From Candidatus Lindowiibacteriota bacterium (GTDB taxonomy: Bacteria; Lindowbacteria; 2-12-FULL-62-27), in the NCBI GenBank assembly GCA_023249255.1, contig JAHFCY010000055.1:1-15027 (forward strand): 15,027 nucleotides of DNA. The letters run 5' to 3'. Under the pieces are notes generated by a model. It did not search any database. It was not told where the DNA came from and saw only the letters and a program-made list of their open reading frames with translations. Below, piece by piece: positions 7,428 through 15,027 of this stretch (the stretch's first letter is position 1; each line of letters begins with the position of its first letter). Position numbers and translations under genes: made by a program.

Positions 7428-8107
7428 CGTTCTTCGATGATCGACCGGATGGATTTTTCGACCGTGGACCTCGGCTGGAGGCCGAGCAGCCGGTCGAGAG
7501 CTTCGCCTTTCCTCAAAAACAGCATGGTCGGCACGTGGAACACGCGAAAGCGCGTCGCCAGATCGCGGGAATCGTCAAAATTTGCGATGCAAAACCGGAC
7601 CTTGTCCTTGTATTTTTCGGTCATCTCCTGAAATTCCGGAATGAGCATCCAGCTCGGCTCGTGATCGTGCTTCCAAAAATTGAGGATGGTGAGGATGGCC
7701 GAGTGTTCCACAGTTTCCTCAAAATTGGATTCGGTCACATGAAGGAGCCCCGCCGGCAGGCGGTCGAACCGGCTGCCTCCTATTTTTTCGACGAACGTTT
7801 CCATGTTGTCGGCATAGCCGATGCTGGTCATTCGGTCGAGGACCTCGCCGCGGTTGAAGATGAGCAGAGCGGGGACGGACCGCACGCCGTATTCCAGCGC
7901 GAGATCCTTGTTGCGATCGATGTCCAGCCTCAAGAATTTGATTTTAGCGGAATGTTTCTGCGCGAGTTTTCGAAATTCATCCTGCTTGATATTGCAAAGC
8001 CCGGAATCCTTCAAATAACAGAAAATAACCGCCGGCTTGGACGACTGCAACACCATATCGTCAAATGCATCTTTGGTCACGATGGGAAGTTCTTCGGATC
8101 CAGCCAA
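7424..8107 (-). CDS. Protein with two thioredoxin folds lacking CXXC motifs
   Basis: The 227 residues contain two thioredoxin-like domains, about 8-105 and 110-225. Each keeps the cis-Pro segment (VRSVPALLIF and FHVPTMLFL). In domain 1 the position of the CGPC redox motif reads SGLC (Ser35-Cys38). In domain 2 it reads HEPS, with no Cys. Disulfide exchange as in thioredoxin is thus unlikely, and a binding, chaperone or monothiol role is more plausible. No signal peptide is evident, so it is probably cytosolic. I chose the TTG at 8107 because GGAGG lies five bases upstream. A TTG at 8122 adds five residues but has no ribosome binding site. The gene follows the probable 6S RNA and its stop touches the proposed rarA start. 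I do not recognise a specific named family. Confidence 0.8.
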   Translation of the reverse strand: MAGSEELPIVTKDAFDDMVLQSSKPAVIFCYLKDSGLCNIKQDEFRKLAQKHSAKIKFLRLDIDRNKDLALEYGVRSVPALLIFNRGEVLDRMTSIGYADNMETFVEKIGGSRFDRLPAGLLHVTESNFEETVEHSAILTILNFWKHDHEPSWMLIPEFQEMTEKYKDKVRFCIANFDDSRDLATRFRVFHVPTMLFLRKGEALDRLLGLQPRSTVEKSIRSIIEER

Positions 8108-8112
8108 CCTGT

Positions 8113-8117
8113 CCTCC
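8113..8117 (-). promoter_or_regulatory. Ribosome binding site deciding the start of the thioredoxin-like gene
   Basis: GGAGG on the minus strand (8117-8113) lies five bases before the TTG at 8107. It would fall inside the coding region if translation began at the TTG at 8122, which argues for the shorter protein. Confidence 0.6.
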
Positions 8118-8132
8118 AGCAAAAGCTTCTAT

Positions 8133-8349
8133 GAAATAAAAATCCAGGGTGCCGTAGGATAGTCGAGTATTGAACCGCGATTTCCAAGTGGGCTTCCCGC
8201 GAACGGCCGCTGTGGCTTCCCTCACCCCCCGCATGTGTTGCCACATTCGGAAGGGGTCATGCCGGCGGTCGCCCGACGACGGATTCCCGTTCGGTGCTTG
8301 TTGGCTCAATGACTGCGAAAACCTGACGCACACCCCAGACGCATTTCTT
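8133..8349 (-). ncRNA. ssrS: Probable 6S RNA (SsrS)
   Basis: 6S RNA binds housekeeping RNA polymerase by imitating an open promoter. This 217-base minus-strand stretch folds as one long rod. Paired segments are 8339-8331 with 8151-8143 (9 pairs, two wobble), CGT/ACG (8328/8155), AGG/CCT (8324/8158), AGTC/GACT (8314/8164) and ATTGAGCC/GGTTCAAT (8310-8303 with 8176-8169). An asymmetric unpaired bubble follows, then CGAACGG/CCGTTCG (8293-8287 with 8206-8200) and an apical ATGTG-GCAA-CACAT hairpin (8246-8233). Closing stem, large central bubble and terminal arm are the 6S layout, and the strands TGAGCC and GGTTCAA match those flanking the E. coli bubble. A promoter lies just upstream and a T-rich run ends the stretch. 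From memory, B. subtilis 6S-1 also lies close to rarA, which supports the call. Exact ends are inferred. Confidence 0.78.
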
Positions 8350-8356
8350 GAGCACC

Positions 8357-8385
8357 TGTTTAGCCCAGCCACGCGCAGTCGTCAA
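8357..8385 (-). promoter_or_regulatory. Promoter of the probable 6S RNA
   Basis: TTGACG (8385-8380, five of six -35 matches) is followed after exactly 17 bases by TAAACA (8362-8357, a weak -10 that keeps the first TA). Initiation would fall near 8350, at the predicted 5' end of the folded RNA. It may also supply readthrough transcription of the thioredoxin-like gene and rarA. Confidence 0.6.
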
Positions 8386-8390
8386 GTCCG

Positions 8391-8413
8391 CGGACGCCCA
8401 GCCCACGCGTCCG
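8391..8413. repeat. Inverted repeat between divergent promoters
   Basis: CGGACGC (8391-8397) and GCGTCCG (8407-8413) form a perfect 7-bp inverted repeat with a nine-base spacer. The 10-bp palindrome GTCCGCGGAC (8386-8395) overlaps it and touches the -35 box of the 6S promoter. It could be an operator, but in GC-rich DNA it may also be chance. The rest of 8350-8490 holds only the two promoters and a G-rich ribosome binding site. Confidence 0.35.
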
Positions 8414-8435
8414 CCGTCGTCATCCGGATTTTGTC

Positions 8436-8464
8436 TTGACAGTGACCGGGATTGCAGACATCGT
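8436..8464 (+). promoter_or_regulatory. Promoter of addBA
   Basis: A perfect -35 TTGACA (8436-8441) is followed after 17 bases by CATCGT (8459-8464), which keeps the A at position 2 and T at position 6 of a -10 box. Initiation near 8471 would leave a leader of about 20 bases before the addB ATG. Confidence 0.5.
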
Positions 8465-8490
8465 CGGATGGATTTACCCGGGGGGAACCG

Positions 8491-11400
8491 ATGGATTCCA
8501 CAACGACATTGACCATTCTGCCGACGGCTCTGGCCGCGCGGGATTTTGTGACGCGAGAGGCGGAGCGCCGGGTTGTTTTCGGACACGCTGCGCTGTCTCG
8601 AAGCCAGTTTGTTCGAATGGCGGTCGTGGCGGCGAACCCGGACCGGGTCTGGCTGACCGACGGCGAGCAGTTGGCGGTGGTCGCAATGGCCGTGGACGAC
8701 GTGTACGGGCGATTTCCGGACGCGCCGTTTGCGGGACTCAGACGGCGGGCGGGATTCTGGCGGAGTCTTCAACATTTTCTCAATGAATGCCGGACGGCGT
8801 GTCTTGAGCCGGCGGAACTTTCCGAGGCGCTTCAAGCGGGCGGCGTGAGCACGATGCGCGCGGAACTTCTTGGCAAATTGTATGGAGCGTACACGGAACA
8901 TCTGGCCGAACTGAACGCGGTTGATTCGGCTACGGCCGAATGGGATCTGGCGGCGGTTCTGCGCGAGCGGTTCGAGCGGCTCACATTTTTGGAGGACATA
9001 ACCGAGATTCATGTGCGCGGCGTCTACGACATCAAACCTGCGACATTCGAGTGGATCGTCGCGCTGTCACGGCGGATTCCGACAACCGTTTTTTTTCCCC
9101 TGCCAAAGGAACATCCACGGAGCATCAAGTGGCTCGAATGGACTTACGGAAAATTCGAATATCTTGCCGAGGAGGGGCCGGAGGGGCTGAGCGTGCAATC
9201 CGAGGATCTCCAGTCTGACCGGGCGCTGGAGCCGCTCCTGCCGAGGCTGTTTCAACCAATCGCAAAACTCAAACAGGACCGCGCGCCTCTTCTGGACGCC
9301 GGCGTGCCGATCCGCGTGATGGAATCGTCCGATCCGAAAAAAGAAATTTTGGAGATCGCGCGGCAAATCCGGGCCCTGCTGGATGGCGGCACAGCGCCGG
9401 AACGGGTGGCGGTCATTCTTCGGAAGCCCGACCAGTATCCGAACGCGGCGGACGCGTTCGAAACATTCGGCGTGCCGATCGATGTTTCCCCGGACCTTCG
9501 CGCGGCGTGGGAACCGGGAGAGATCGGACGTGAAGCGCTCGATTTTGCGACGCTGGCGGCGAACGGATTCGAACGCGAGGAACTTGCCGGCTGGCTCGGC
9601 CGGACTCGCTGTGAATTGCCCGATTCCCTGCTCCATCCCGATCTTGCGCGGCATCTTCGCGAAGCGGGCATCCTGCGGGGCGATCCGGAGACCATCCGCG
9701 AACGGCTTGCGGCGCGGGCTGAAACATTGAAGAACTCCGATGAGCGCCGGTTGGTCAAACAAATCGCGGACGATCTTGTCGATATCCTCGGCGGCGCGGA
9801 GATGCTGGCGGAGCCGCAGACACCGGCGCGATATTTCGAAACGCTCGAGGAAACGCTCACCTCCATCGGACTCTTTCGATCGCCATTTACCGACCGTGCG
9901 CCGGATTTGACGACGGCATTTCACCGGATGGAGACGATCGTCCGGCCGTGGAAACACAAACTCGATCCGCACGTTCTTCTCGATCTGGCCGCGGGTATCG
10001 AGGCCGATCCGGCCGGAAACACCGAGGGCGTGCGCCTGTTGTCCGTCCATGATCTTGCGGCAATCGACGTCGATCATCTGTTTCTGCCCGGACTTCTGGC
10101 CGGCGTCTATCCGGCCGAACCAAAACAGGAAGTGTTTCTCAAGGACCGGGAGAGAAAGGCGGTGGGGAAAGCCTACGCAGAGCGCAATCGCGGCCGCTGG
10201 GGCGCGCATCTGGCGGGACACCGCGTGTTCGACACGGCCGATGAAGAGAGATTGCGGGAAAATTTTCTGTTTTTTTTGTGTCTGGCTCTGCCGCGGCGGA
10301 GCGTGACGCTGTCGTATCCGAGACTCGATCCGGAAGGCCGGCCGTCGACTCCGTCTCCATATCTGGACGAGATCGCCAAGCAATTCGACAAGCCCGCCGA
10401 CGTTCGGACAATCGGCGGCGCCGGACCGAAATCTCCGGCGGAATTGGACGCCGACGCCATCCGGCGGATAGACGCCGGAGACACGAACGTGGAGGTGAGC
10501 GACCCTCTGCGTCTGGCAATCGTGGCGGCGCATCTTGACATCGAGCGGCGTCGCGAACGATTTTACATCGAACGCGACCGGACGACCCGGTCCCGATGGG
10601 CGTTCGAATACACGGGGAGACTCGCCGCGACCGGTCCGTACTGGACGCGGCCGGACATGCCGGCTCGAACGATCGAGACGTTTGCGGGGTGTCCATTCCG
10701 GGGATTCGCCTGCGAGATCGCAAAAATCCGGGATGTCGACCGTCCGGAAGAAGGATATTCGGCGAAGGACATCGGCATTTTGATGCACCGGTTCATGGAA
10801 TTATTCTGGCGACGCCTCATCAGCGAGCATCCGGCCGTGCCCGATCCCGAAAGAGCCCGCGATTTTGCGCGGGAGATTGCGCCGGCGGTGTTCGAGGAGG
10901 CCTGCGCGGGGTTGCCGGGCATGACAAATCCCCTGCGGGCAAGCCAGAGAACGTCTCTGAAATATCTGATCGATTCTATCGTGGACCGCGCGCGGGACGA
11001 CGCGGCGGACGGATTCTGGCCGGAGGCGCTCGAGGAAAAAGTCTCAGCGGCTGTGGCCGATGCGGCGCCCGTGACCGCGCTCGTCGGCCGGATCGACCGG
11101 CTGGACACCGGACCGGAACAATCCGCGCGGATCGTCGATTATAAACTCTCCGACGTATCGGGCCTGCGGGCGCGCAAGAAAAAATTGTGGACGACGGAAA
11201 TCCAGCTTGCGATTTACGCTCTTGCGGCGGCCGATCGCTGGAACTGGCCGGCCGACCGGACGCTCTCGCTTCTCTATCTCTCGCTTCGGCACTCCGCGGA
11301 ACCGATCGAGATGTGGACCGGCGCCGTGTCGGAAATTCGGATGCTCTTCCACCCTGAAACGATTCTTCAGACGATCTCACGCGGCGCGTTTGACGTGACG

Positions 11401-11493
11401 CCGGCCGATCCGTCGCTCTGCGATCAATGCGAGGTTCGGCGCGCATGCCGGATATTGCCGGTGCTGGCCGAAGAAACTCCGGAGGAGCCGTGA
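8491..11493 (+). CDS. addB: AddB-like helicase/nuclease subunit
   Basis: AddB pairs with AddA to resect double-strand breaks for RecA loading. The 1000 residues have a long superfamily 1-like region without a visible Walker A, then a C-terminal RecB-type nuclease. The nuclease shows the His of LMHRFME (about residue 765), the Asp of GRIDRLD, the IVDYK motif (about 882-886) and QLAIYA. Four Cys fit the AddB iron-sulfur cluster: Cys734 in FAGCPF, and Cys977, Cys980 and Cys986 in LCDQCEVRRAC. The ATG at 8491 follows a GGGGGA stretch and is preferred to the TTG at 8452, which lies upstream of the likely transcription start. The stop is four bases before addA. The absent P-loop suggests a structural helicase part, as in AddB types lacking ATPase activity. 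The iron-sulfur and nuclease residues make the call firm. Confidence 0.9.
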   Translation: MDSTTTLTILPTALAARDFVTREAERRVVFGHAALSRSQFVRMAVVAANPDRVWLTDGEQLAVVAMAVDDVYGRFPDAPFAGLRRRAGFWRSLQHFLNECRTACLEPAELSEALQAGGVSTMRAELLGKLYGAYTEHLAELNAVDSATAEWDLAAVLRERFERLTFLEDITEIHVRGVYDIKPATFEWIVALSRRIPTTVFFPLPKEHPRSIKWLEWTYGKFEYLAEEGPEGLSVQSEDLQSDRALEPLLPRLFQPIAKLKQDRAPLLDAGVPIRVMESSDPKKEILEIARQIRALLDGGTAPERVAVILRKPDQYPNAADAFETFGVPIDVSPDLRAAWEPGEIGREALDFATLAANGFEREELAGWLGRTRCELPDSLLHPDLARHLREAGILRGDPETIRERLAARAETLKNSDERRLVKQIADDLVDILGGAEMLAEPQTPARYFETLEETLTSIGLFRSPFTDRAPDLTTAFHRMETIVRPWKHKLDPHVLLDLAAGIEADPAGNTEGVRLLSVHDLAAIDVDHLFLPGLLAGVYPAEPKQEVFLKDRERKAVGKAYAERNRGRWGAHLAGHRVFDTADEERLRENFLFFLCLALPRRSVTLSYPRLDPEGRPSTPSPYLDEIAKQFDKPADVRTIGGAGPKSPAELDADAIRRIDAGDTNVEVSDPLRLAIVAAHLDIERRRERFYIERDRTTRSRWAFEYTGRLAATGPYWTRPDMPARTIETFAGCPFRGFACEIAKIRDVDRPEEGYSAKDIGILMHRFMELFWRRLISEHPAVPDPERARDFAREIAPAVFEEACAGLPGMTNPLRASQRTSLKYLIDSIVDRARDDAADGFWPEALEEKVSAAVADAAPVTALVGRIDRLDTGPEQSARIVDYKLSDVSGLRARKKKLWTTEIQLAIYALAAADRWNWPADRTLSLLYLSLRHSAEPIEMWTGAVSEIRMLFHPETILQTISRGAFDVTPADPSLCDQCEVRRACRILPVLAEETPEEP

Positions 11494-11497
11494 CGGC

Positions 11498-14400
11498 ATG
11501 GCATCGATCCTCGATCTGATTTTTGACGAAGCCGGGGCGAAGGACGGGAAGGACGAGCAGAAAGACGTTCTGCGCCATCCGGACAGTCTTTGTCTCTCGG
11601 CCGGCGCCGGAAGCGGCAAAACCCGGACACTCGTCGGCAAATACATCCAGCTTCTGGTCATCGACGGGCGTCCCCCGGCGGAGATTCTGGCGATTACGTT
11701 CACGGAAAAGGCGGCGGCTGAGATGCGCCTGCGAATCCGCGAGGCGCTGAAAGAACTCATCGCGCGGGAATCCGACCCTCAAAAATGCGGGGAGCTGGAG
11801 GAAAAATTAACGGCGATCGGCGGTGGATGGATTTCGACAATCCATTCCTTTGGCGCGCGGGTCTTGCGCGAGCATCCCGCCGAGGCGGGCATCGATCCGT
11901 CGTTTGCCCCGCTGGCCGGACAGGACGCCGACGAATTATGGGAGTCGGCGGCGGTGGCGGCAATTTTGGAGCAGGCCGAACGCGACGTGGTTGTCGGCGA
12001 ACTTGTGTTCCGGCTGGGACTTTCCGGCGGGCGCGGCCGAAATCTCGTGTCTGTCCTGTTGTCGATCAAACGACAGCTCGAATCGACAGGCGCCGATCCC
12101 GCAGACCTCCTCGTTCCGGATGCCCCGGCAGCCTCAGGCGCGCCGAGTCCGGCGATGCTTCGCAACGCGATCGAGGCGATTCTCGGTCGAGCCGAGCCCG
12201 GCGCAACGATTCAGAAAAAAGCGCGGGACTGGCAGGATCTTTGTGCGGCGCTGACGGAACCGGTCCCTGACGCAGCCGGAATTCTTCGGGCGCTGACAAG
12301 GGCGGGCTGGGACGAAAAAACGGAACGGCTTCGTCCGGGCGGCGTGCTGAAAAAAAGCGAGGCGGAAGCCTTCGCATCCGTCGAGACAACCTCGCGAATG
12401 CTCGCGGCAAACGCGGCCGATGTTTGCCAGCAGCGTGCCGGGTCGACTCTCAAGCGTCTGACGCTGTCGATGTGGCGGCACGCGGAAAGCGAAAAAGCGA
12501 GACGGCGGGCGCTCGATTTTGCCGATCTTGAATTAAAAACGCTGAAATTATTTGAAACCTATCCGGAGATCACGGCGGCCTATCAGGAACGATTCACGCA
12601 CATTCTGGTCGATGAATATCAGGACGTAAACGCGGTCCAGGCAAAACTCGTGCGGATTCTTTCCGGCGGCCGGCCCCGGAGTTTATTTGCGGTCGGCGAT
12701 CCGAAACAATCGATCTATCTTTTTCGCGGGGCTGACATCACGCAATTCCAAACGCTCTGGACCGGCATGTCGGAGAGAGGCGCGGCATTCGAGCTGAAAC
12801 GGAATTTCCGGAGCCATCCACGGCTGGTTCGCGCCGTCAACGATTTTTTCGACAAACGCGTTTTTGGCGGAAGCCCGCCGGTTGAGATGGTCCCGGCGAA
12901 ACCGTCGGCCGATCCAGAGGGCCGCCCGAGAATTCAGTGGCTGAACATCGCGTTCGACGACGCCCGTTCGTCCGAACGGCGGGAAATCGAATCCGCCCGG
13001 ATTGTGGCACACATCAGCCGCTTGATGGATCTACCGGCCGGCGATGTCGTGGAAGACCGGGCGATGTCGTTCGGCGATGTCGCGCTTCTGTTTCGGGCGA
13101 CGACGTCGCTTTACATTTACGAGGAGACATTCCGGCGGGCGCAGATTCCGTACGAACTGGTGAAGTCGGGCACGGCCTTTCAGTCGCAGGAAGTTCTCGA
13201 TTGCCTGAATGTGCTGACGGTTTTCACCGATCCATCAGATGCCGTATCATGGCTGGGATTTCTCCGGTCGCCCATGGCCGGAATTTCGGATGACGGAATA
13301 TTTGTTCTCGCGAAATCCGGCGACATCCGAAATTATTTTTTGGAAAACGGACCGATGCCAGCCGGATCGTCCGACGCCGACCGCCAGGCTGTTGAGCGCG
13401 CACGGGAATTATATCGGCGCGGATCAGCCGAACGAAAAATTCGAACGCCGCTGTCGCTCCTCGACTGGCTGATTGCCGAAACCGGCTACGGGACTATTCT
13501 AAGCGGAATGCCCCAGCCGGCTGCGCGGCTTCGATACATTGAGGCGCTTCGAACGCTTGCCGCGCAATATGGCCGCAGCCGGCCCGATCCGTTCACGGCG
13601 TTTCTGGAAACCGCATGGCGGATGGTGGACAGGCGCGAGAAGGAATCGGGTTCGGATTCGCCCGATTCAGACGCGGTCAAACTCATGACGATTCATCAGG
13701 CCAAGGGACTGGAATTTCCCGTCGTGCTTCTGCCGGACCTTCTCCGGCCGGAGCGAAACGATACGCCGGACATTCTTGTGACGCGGAGAGAAGGCGGCGT
13801 GGCGCTGTCGGCGCGCGTGAAATTGCCGGGGCTCGCGCAGGCGTTTGCGACCAGACGATGGACGGAAGACCGCGAGATGCTGGCAGAGGGCGACCACGAG
13901 GAGCAAAAGAGGCTCTTGTACGTCGCGATGACGCGCGCGCAGGACCTGCTCGTGTTGCCCGGGCCGGACGCGCAAGTGCGTGGGCATTCGATATGGGAGC
14001 TTCTCTACGTTTTTCTCAAAGAAGAGCCCCGGCACGTCGAAGTCGTCGAGACCGCGATGACCCGCATGGCCGATCTTCCGGCGCCGATCTCAACCGCCGG
14101 CCGACTGCCGCACGTGCGACTGGCGCCCGCAACCCTCGCGCGCGTATATCCGTCCCGGCGAATCGTAACGCCGTCGTCGTTTGCGGCCAAACGGCCGCTG
14201 CAGGTCCGCGAAACGAAACCCAGGCCGCGCGTTGAGCGAAGCGCCGCATACGCGGTCGAACTGGGCACCCTCGCCCACAACGCGCTTCAGCATCTGGATC
14301 TCTCTGCGCCGGCGGATCGGCAGGCAAAGCAACTGGACCGCTTTTTGAAATCGCGCCTGCGGTGGACGCCGATTCCCGCCAAGCCCGCAGAACAACTTTT

Positions 14401-14830
14401 GGATGATCTCCGGAATTTTTTGCGCTCGCCGATGGCCGAACGGATGCGTACGGAACGCCGGATCGTCCGGCGCGAATATCCGTTCGAGATGGGGTTGGAA
14501 TCGGGCAAGCCCGCGCTGTTTGTGCGGGGGAAGGTTGACCTCCTGATCGCCGGCGGCTCATCGGTCGAAATTTACGATTACAAATATCAGCCGCCGATGT
14601 CCAGCCTCGGGGACTACGAAGGCCAGCTCATGGCCTACGCGCTGGCCGCCTGCCGGGCGTTTGATCTCACACTCGTGACGGTGGGCCTGCAGTTTCTGAT
14701 GGGCGATCAGGCGCTGGTTCGGCGGGAGGTCGGCGCAGATGAGGCCGAAAATATTCTAAGAAGAATTTTATCGAATCTTGATGCGCCGGTCAGCCGCGGC
14801 AAAATTGAAAGTGTCAAAGTGTCAGAATGA
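11498..14830 (+). CDS. addA: AddA helicase-nuclease subunit
   Basis: AddA is the 3'-5' UvrD/Rep-type helicase and nuclease of the AddAB recombination complex. In its 1110 residues all helicase motifs are visible: Walker A AGAGSGKT (35-42), TFTEKAAAEMR, motif II VDEYQD (about 371), VGDPKQSIYLFRGAD (about 399), LKRNFRSHP, TIHQAKGLEFP (about 731) and LLYVAMTRAQD (about 805). The C-terminal nuclease follows with GTLAHNALQH (about 922), KVDLLI (about 1013) and YDYKYQ (about 1025), so both ATPase and nuclease appear intact. The ATG at 11498 is four bases after the addB stop and has GGAGGAG (11481-11487) upstream, so the genes form one unit. The protein is somewhat shorter than B. subtilis AddA. Only 13 bases separate its stop from the convergent amidase gene. 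Confidence 0.95.
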   Translation: MASILDLIFDEAGAKDGKDEQKDVLRHPDSLCLSAGAGSGKTRTLVGKYIQLLVIDGRPPAEILAITFTEKAAAEMRLRIREALKELIARESDPQKCGELEEKLTAIGGGWISTIHSFGARVLREHPAEAGIDPSFAPLAGQDADELWESAAVAAILEQAERDVVVGELVFRLGLSGGRGRNLVSVLLSIKRQLESTGADPADLLVPDAPAASGAPSPAMLRNAIEAILGRAEPGATIQKKARDWQDLCAALTEPVPDAAGILRALTRAGWDEKTERLRPGGVLKKSEAEAFASVETTSRMLAANAADVCQQRAGSTLKRLTLSMWRHAESEKARRRALDFADLELKTLKLFETYPEITAAYQERFTHILVDEYQDVNAVQAKLVRILSGGRPRSLFAVGDPKQSIYLFRGADITQFQTLWTGMSERGAAFELKRNFRSHPRLVRAVNDFFDKRVFGGSPPVEMVPAKPSADPEGRPRIQWLNIAFDDARSSERREIESARIVAHISRLMDLPAGDVVEDRAMSFGDVALLFRATTSLYIYEETFRRAQIPYELVKSGTAFQSQEVLDCLNVLTVFTDPSDAVSWLGFLRSPMAGISDDGIFVLAKSGDIRNYFLENGPMPAGSSDADRQAVERARELYRRGSAERKIRTPLSLLDWLIAETGYGTILSGMPQPAARLRYIEALRTLAAQYGRSRPDPFTAFLETAWRMVDRREKESGSDSPDSDAVKLMTIHQAKGLEFPVVLLPDLLRPERNDTPDILVTRREGGVALSARVKLPGLAQAFATRRWTEDREMLAEGDHEEQKRLLYVAMTRAQDLLVLPGPDAQVRGHSIWELLYVFLKEEPRHVEVVETAMTRMADLPAPISTAGRLPHVRLAPATLARVYPSRRIVTPSSFAAKRPLQVRETKPRPRVERSAAYAVELGTLAHNALQHLDLSAPADRQAKQLDRFLKSRLRWTPIPAKPAEQLLDDLRNFLRSPMAERMRTERRIVRREYPFEMGLESGKPALFVRGKVDLLIAGGSSVEIYDYKYQPPMSSLGDYEGQLMAYALAACRAFDLTLVTVGLQFLMGDQALVRREVGADEAENILRRILSNLDAPVSRGKIESVKVSE

Positions 14831-14843
14831 CCCCTCCGTCCTT

Positions 14844-15027
14844 CTACCGGTTGTTCTGAACAAACGTCTCGATGCCGGACGCCAAGGCCTGCGCGATCAC
14901 CGATTGGAAATAGGCGTCCATGAGAAGGTCGGCTTCCGGCGGCCACATGAGGTAACCGCATTCGACGAGAATTGACGGAACATAAGTCTGCCGGGTGACG
15001 TGCAAATTTCCGTAATGCAGCCCGTCA
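14844..15027 (-). CDS. C-terminal fragment of N-acetylmuramoyl-L-alanine amidase (Amidase_3 family)
   Basis: Sixty residues and a TAG stop (14846-14844) remain of a gene entering from the right edge. The family's zinc amidases cleave the bond between MurNAc and the stem peptide of peptidoglycan, normally outside the cytoplasmic membrane. The segment NLHVTRQTYVPSILVECGYL matches the Amidase_3 region in which the VE Glu is catalytic. An acidic ADLL turn and a final helix IAQALASGIETF close the domain, as is usual. The N-terminal zinc ligands and any signal peptide lie outside the window. The gene is convergent with addA and no terminator hairpin is visible in the 13-base gap. Confidence 0.85.
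   Translation of the reverse strand, partial: DGLHYGNLHVTRQTYVPSILVECGYLMWPPEADLLMDAYFQSVIAQALASGIETFVQNNR

Noticed and set aside
8133-8349. tmRNA or signal recognition particle RNA as alternatives for the structured RNA
   Set aside because: There is no tRNA-like acceptor end or tag frame, and no conserved SRP hairpin motif, while the long rod with a central bubble fits 6S.
8170-8439. Plus-strand 89-codon open frame in the 8.2-8.4 kb gap
   Set aside because: It lies antisense to the folded RNA and across its promoter, has no recognisable domain, and the region is better explained as 6S RNA.
8452-8490. Upstream TTG start for addB
   Set aside because: It would lie upstream of the predicted transcription start and has no ribosome binding site, whereas the ATG at 8491 follows a G-rich site.
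9067-10788. Minus-strand 573-codon open frame
   Set aside because: It is antisense to addB, rich in Arg and Pro, and shows no domain. AddB motifs run through the same bases.
1-15027. CRISPR arrays, insertion sequences, prophage or defence islands
   Set aside because: No direct-repeat arrays, transposase motifs or integrase genes were seen, and almost all the DNA is accounted for by chromosomal-type genes.

Overview
The window is a GC-rich bacterial chromosome segment with densely packed genes, many joined by 1-4 bp stop/start overlaps. No ribosomal RNA or marker gene fixes the phylum, and I do not assign one. AddAB, RarA and a probable 6S RNA are all bacterial housekeeping functions. I see no phage, insertion sequence, CRISPR array or tRNA.

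Left edge (1-433): the C-terminal end of a plus-strand gene, probably a GH26-like (beta-mannanase type) TIM-barrel protein. It is followed by a perfect 34-bp AT-rich palindrome with a T-tract, which separates it from the convergent minus-strand block.

Minus-strand block (6112 down to 434), read in transcription order: two tandem thymidylate-kinase-like genes, a two-domain polyphosphate kinase 2 (polyphosphate:AMP phosphotransferase type), shikimate kinase, a RidA-family deaminase and adenine deaminase. Spacing is tight (overlaps of 1, 4 and 4 bp; gaps of 39 and 33 bp), so it looks like one operon. It encodes five P-loop kinase domains plus adenine deamination and reactive-imine clean-up, which suggests nucleotide and phosphate metabolism. 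The second thymidylate-kinase-like protein has Arg in place of the P-loop Lys.

Second minus-strand unit (8349 down to 6192): a probable 6S RNA (regulator of RNA polymerase), overlooked by ORF-based annotation, with its own promoter. It is followed by a protein of two thioredoxin folds lacking CXXC motifs and by the AAA+ recombination factor RarA. rarA has no ATG, GTG or TTG upstream of its Walker A motif. Its best start is an ATA overlapping the stop of the thioredoxin-like gene.

Plus-strand unit (8491-14830): addB and addA, which encode the helicase-nuclease for double-strand break repair. A TTGACA promoter lies upstream, back to back with the 6S promoter.

Right edge (14844-15027): the C-terminal 60 residues of an N-acetylmuramoyl-L-alanine amidase, convergent with addA.
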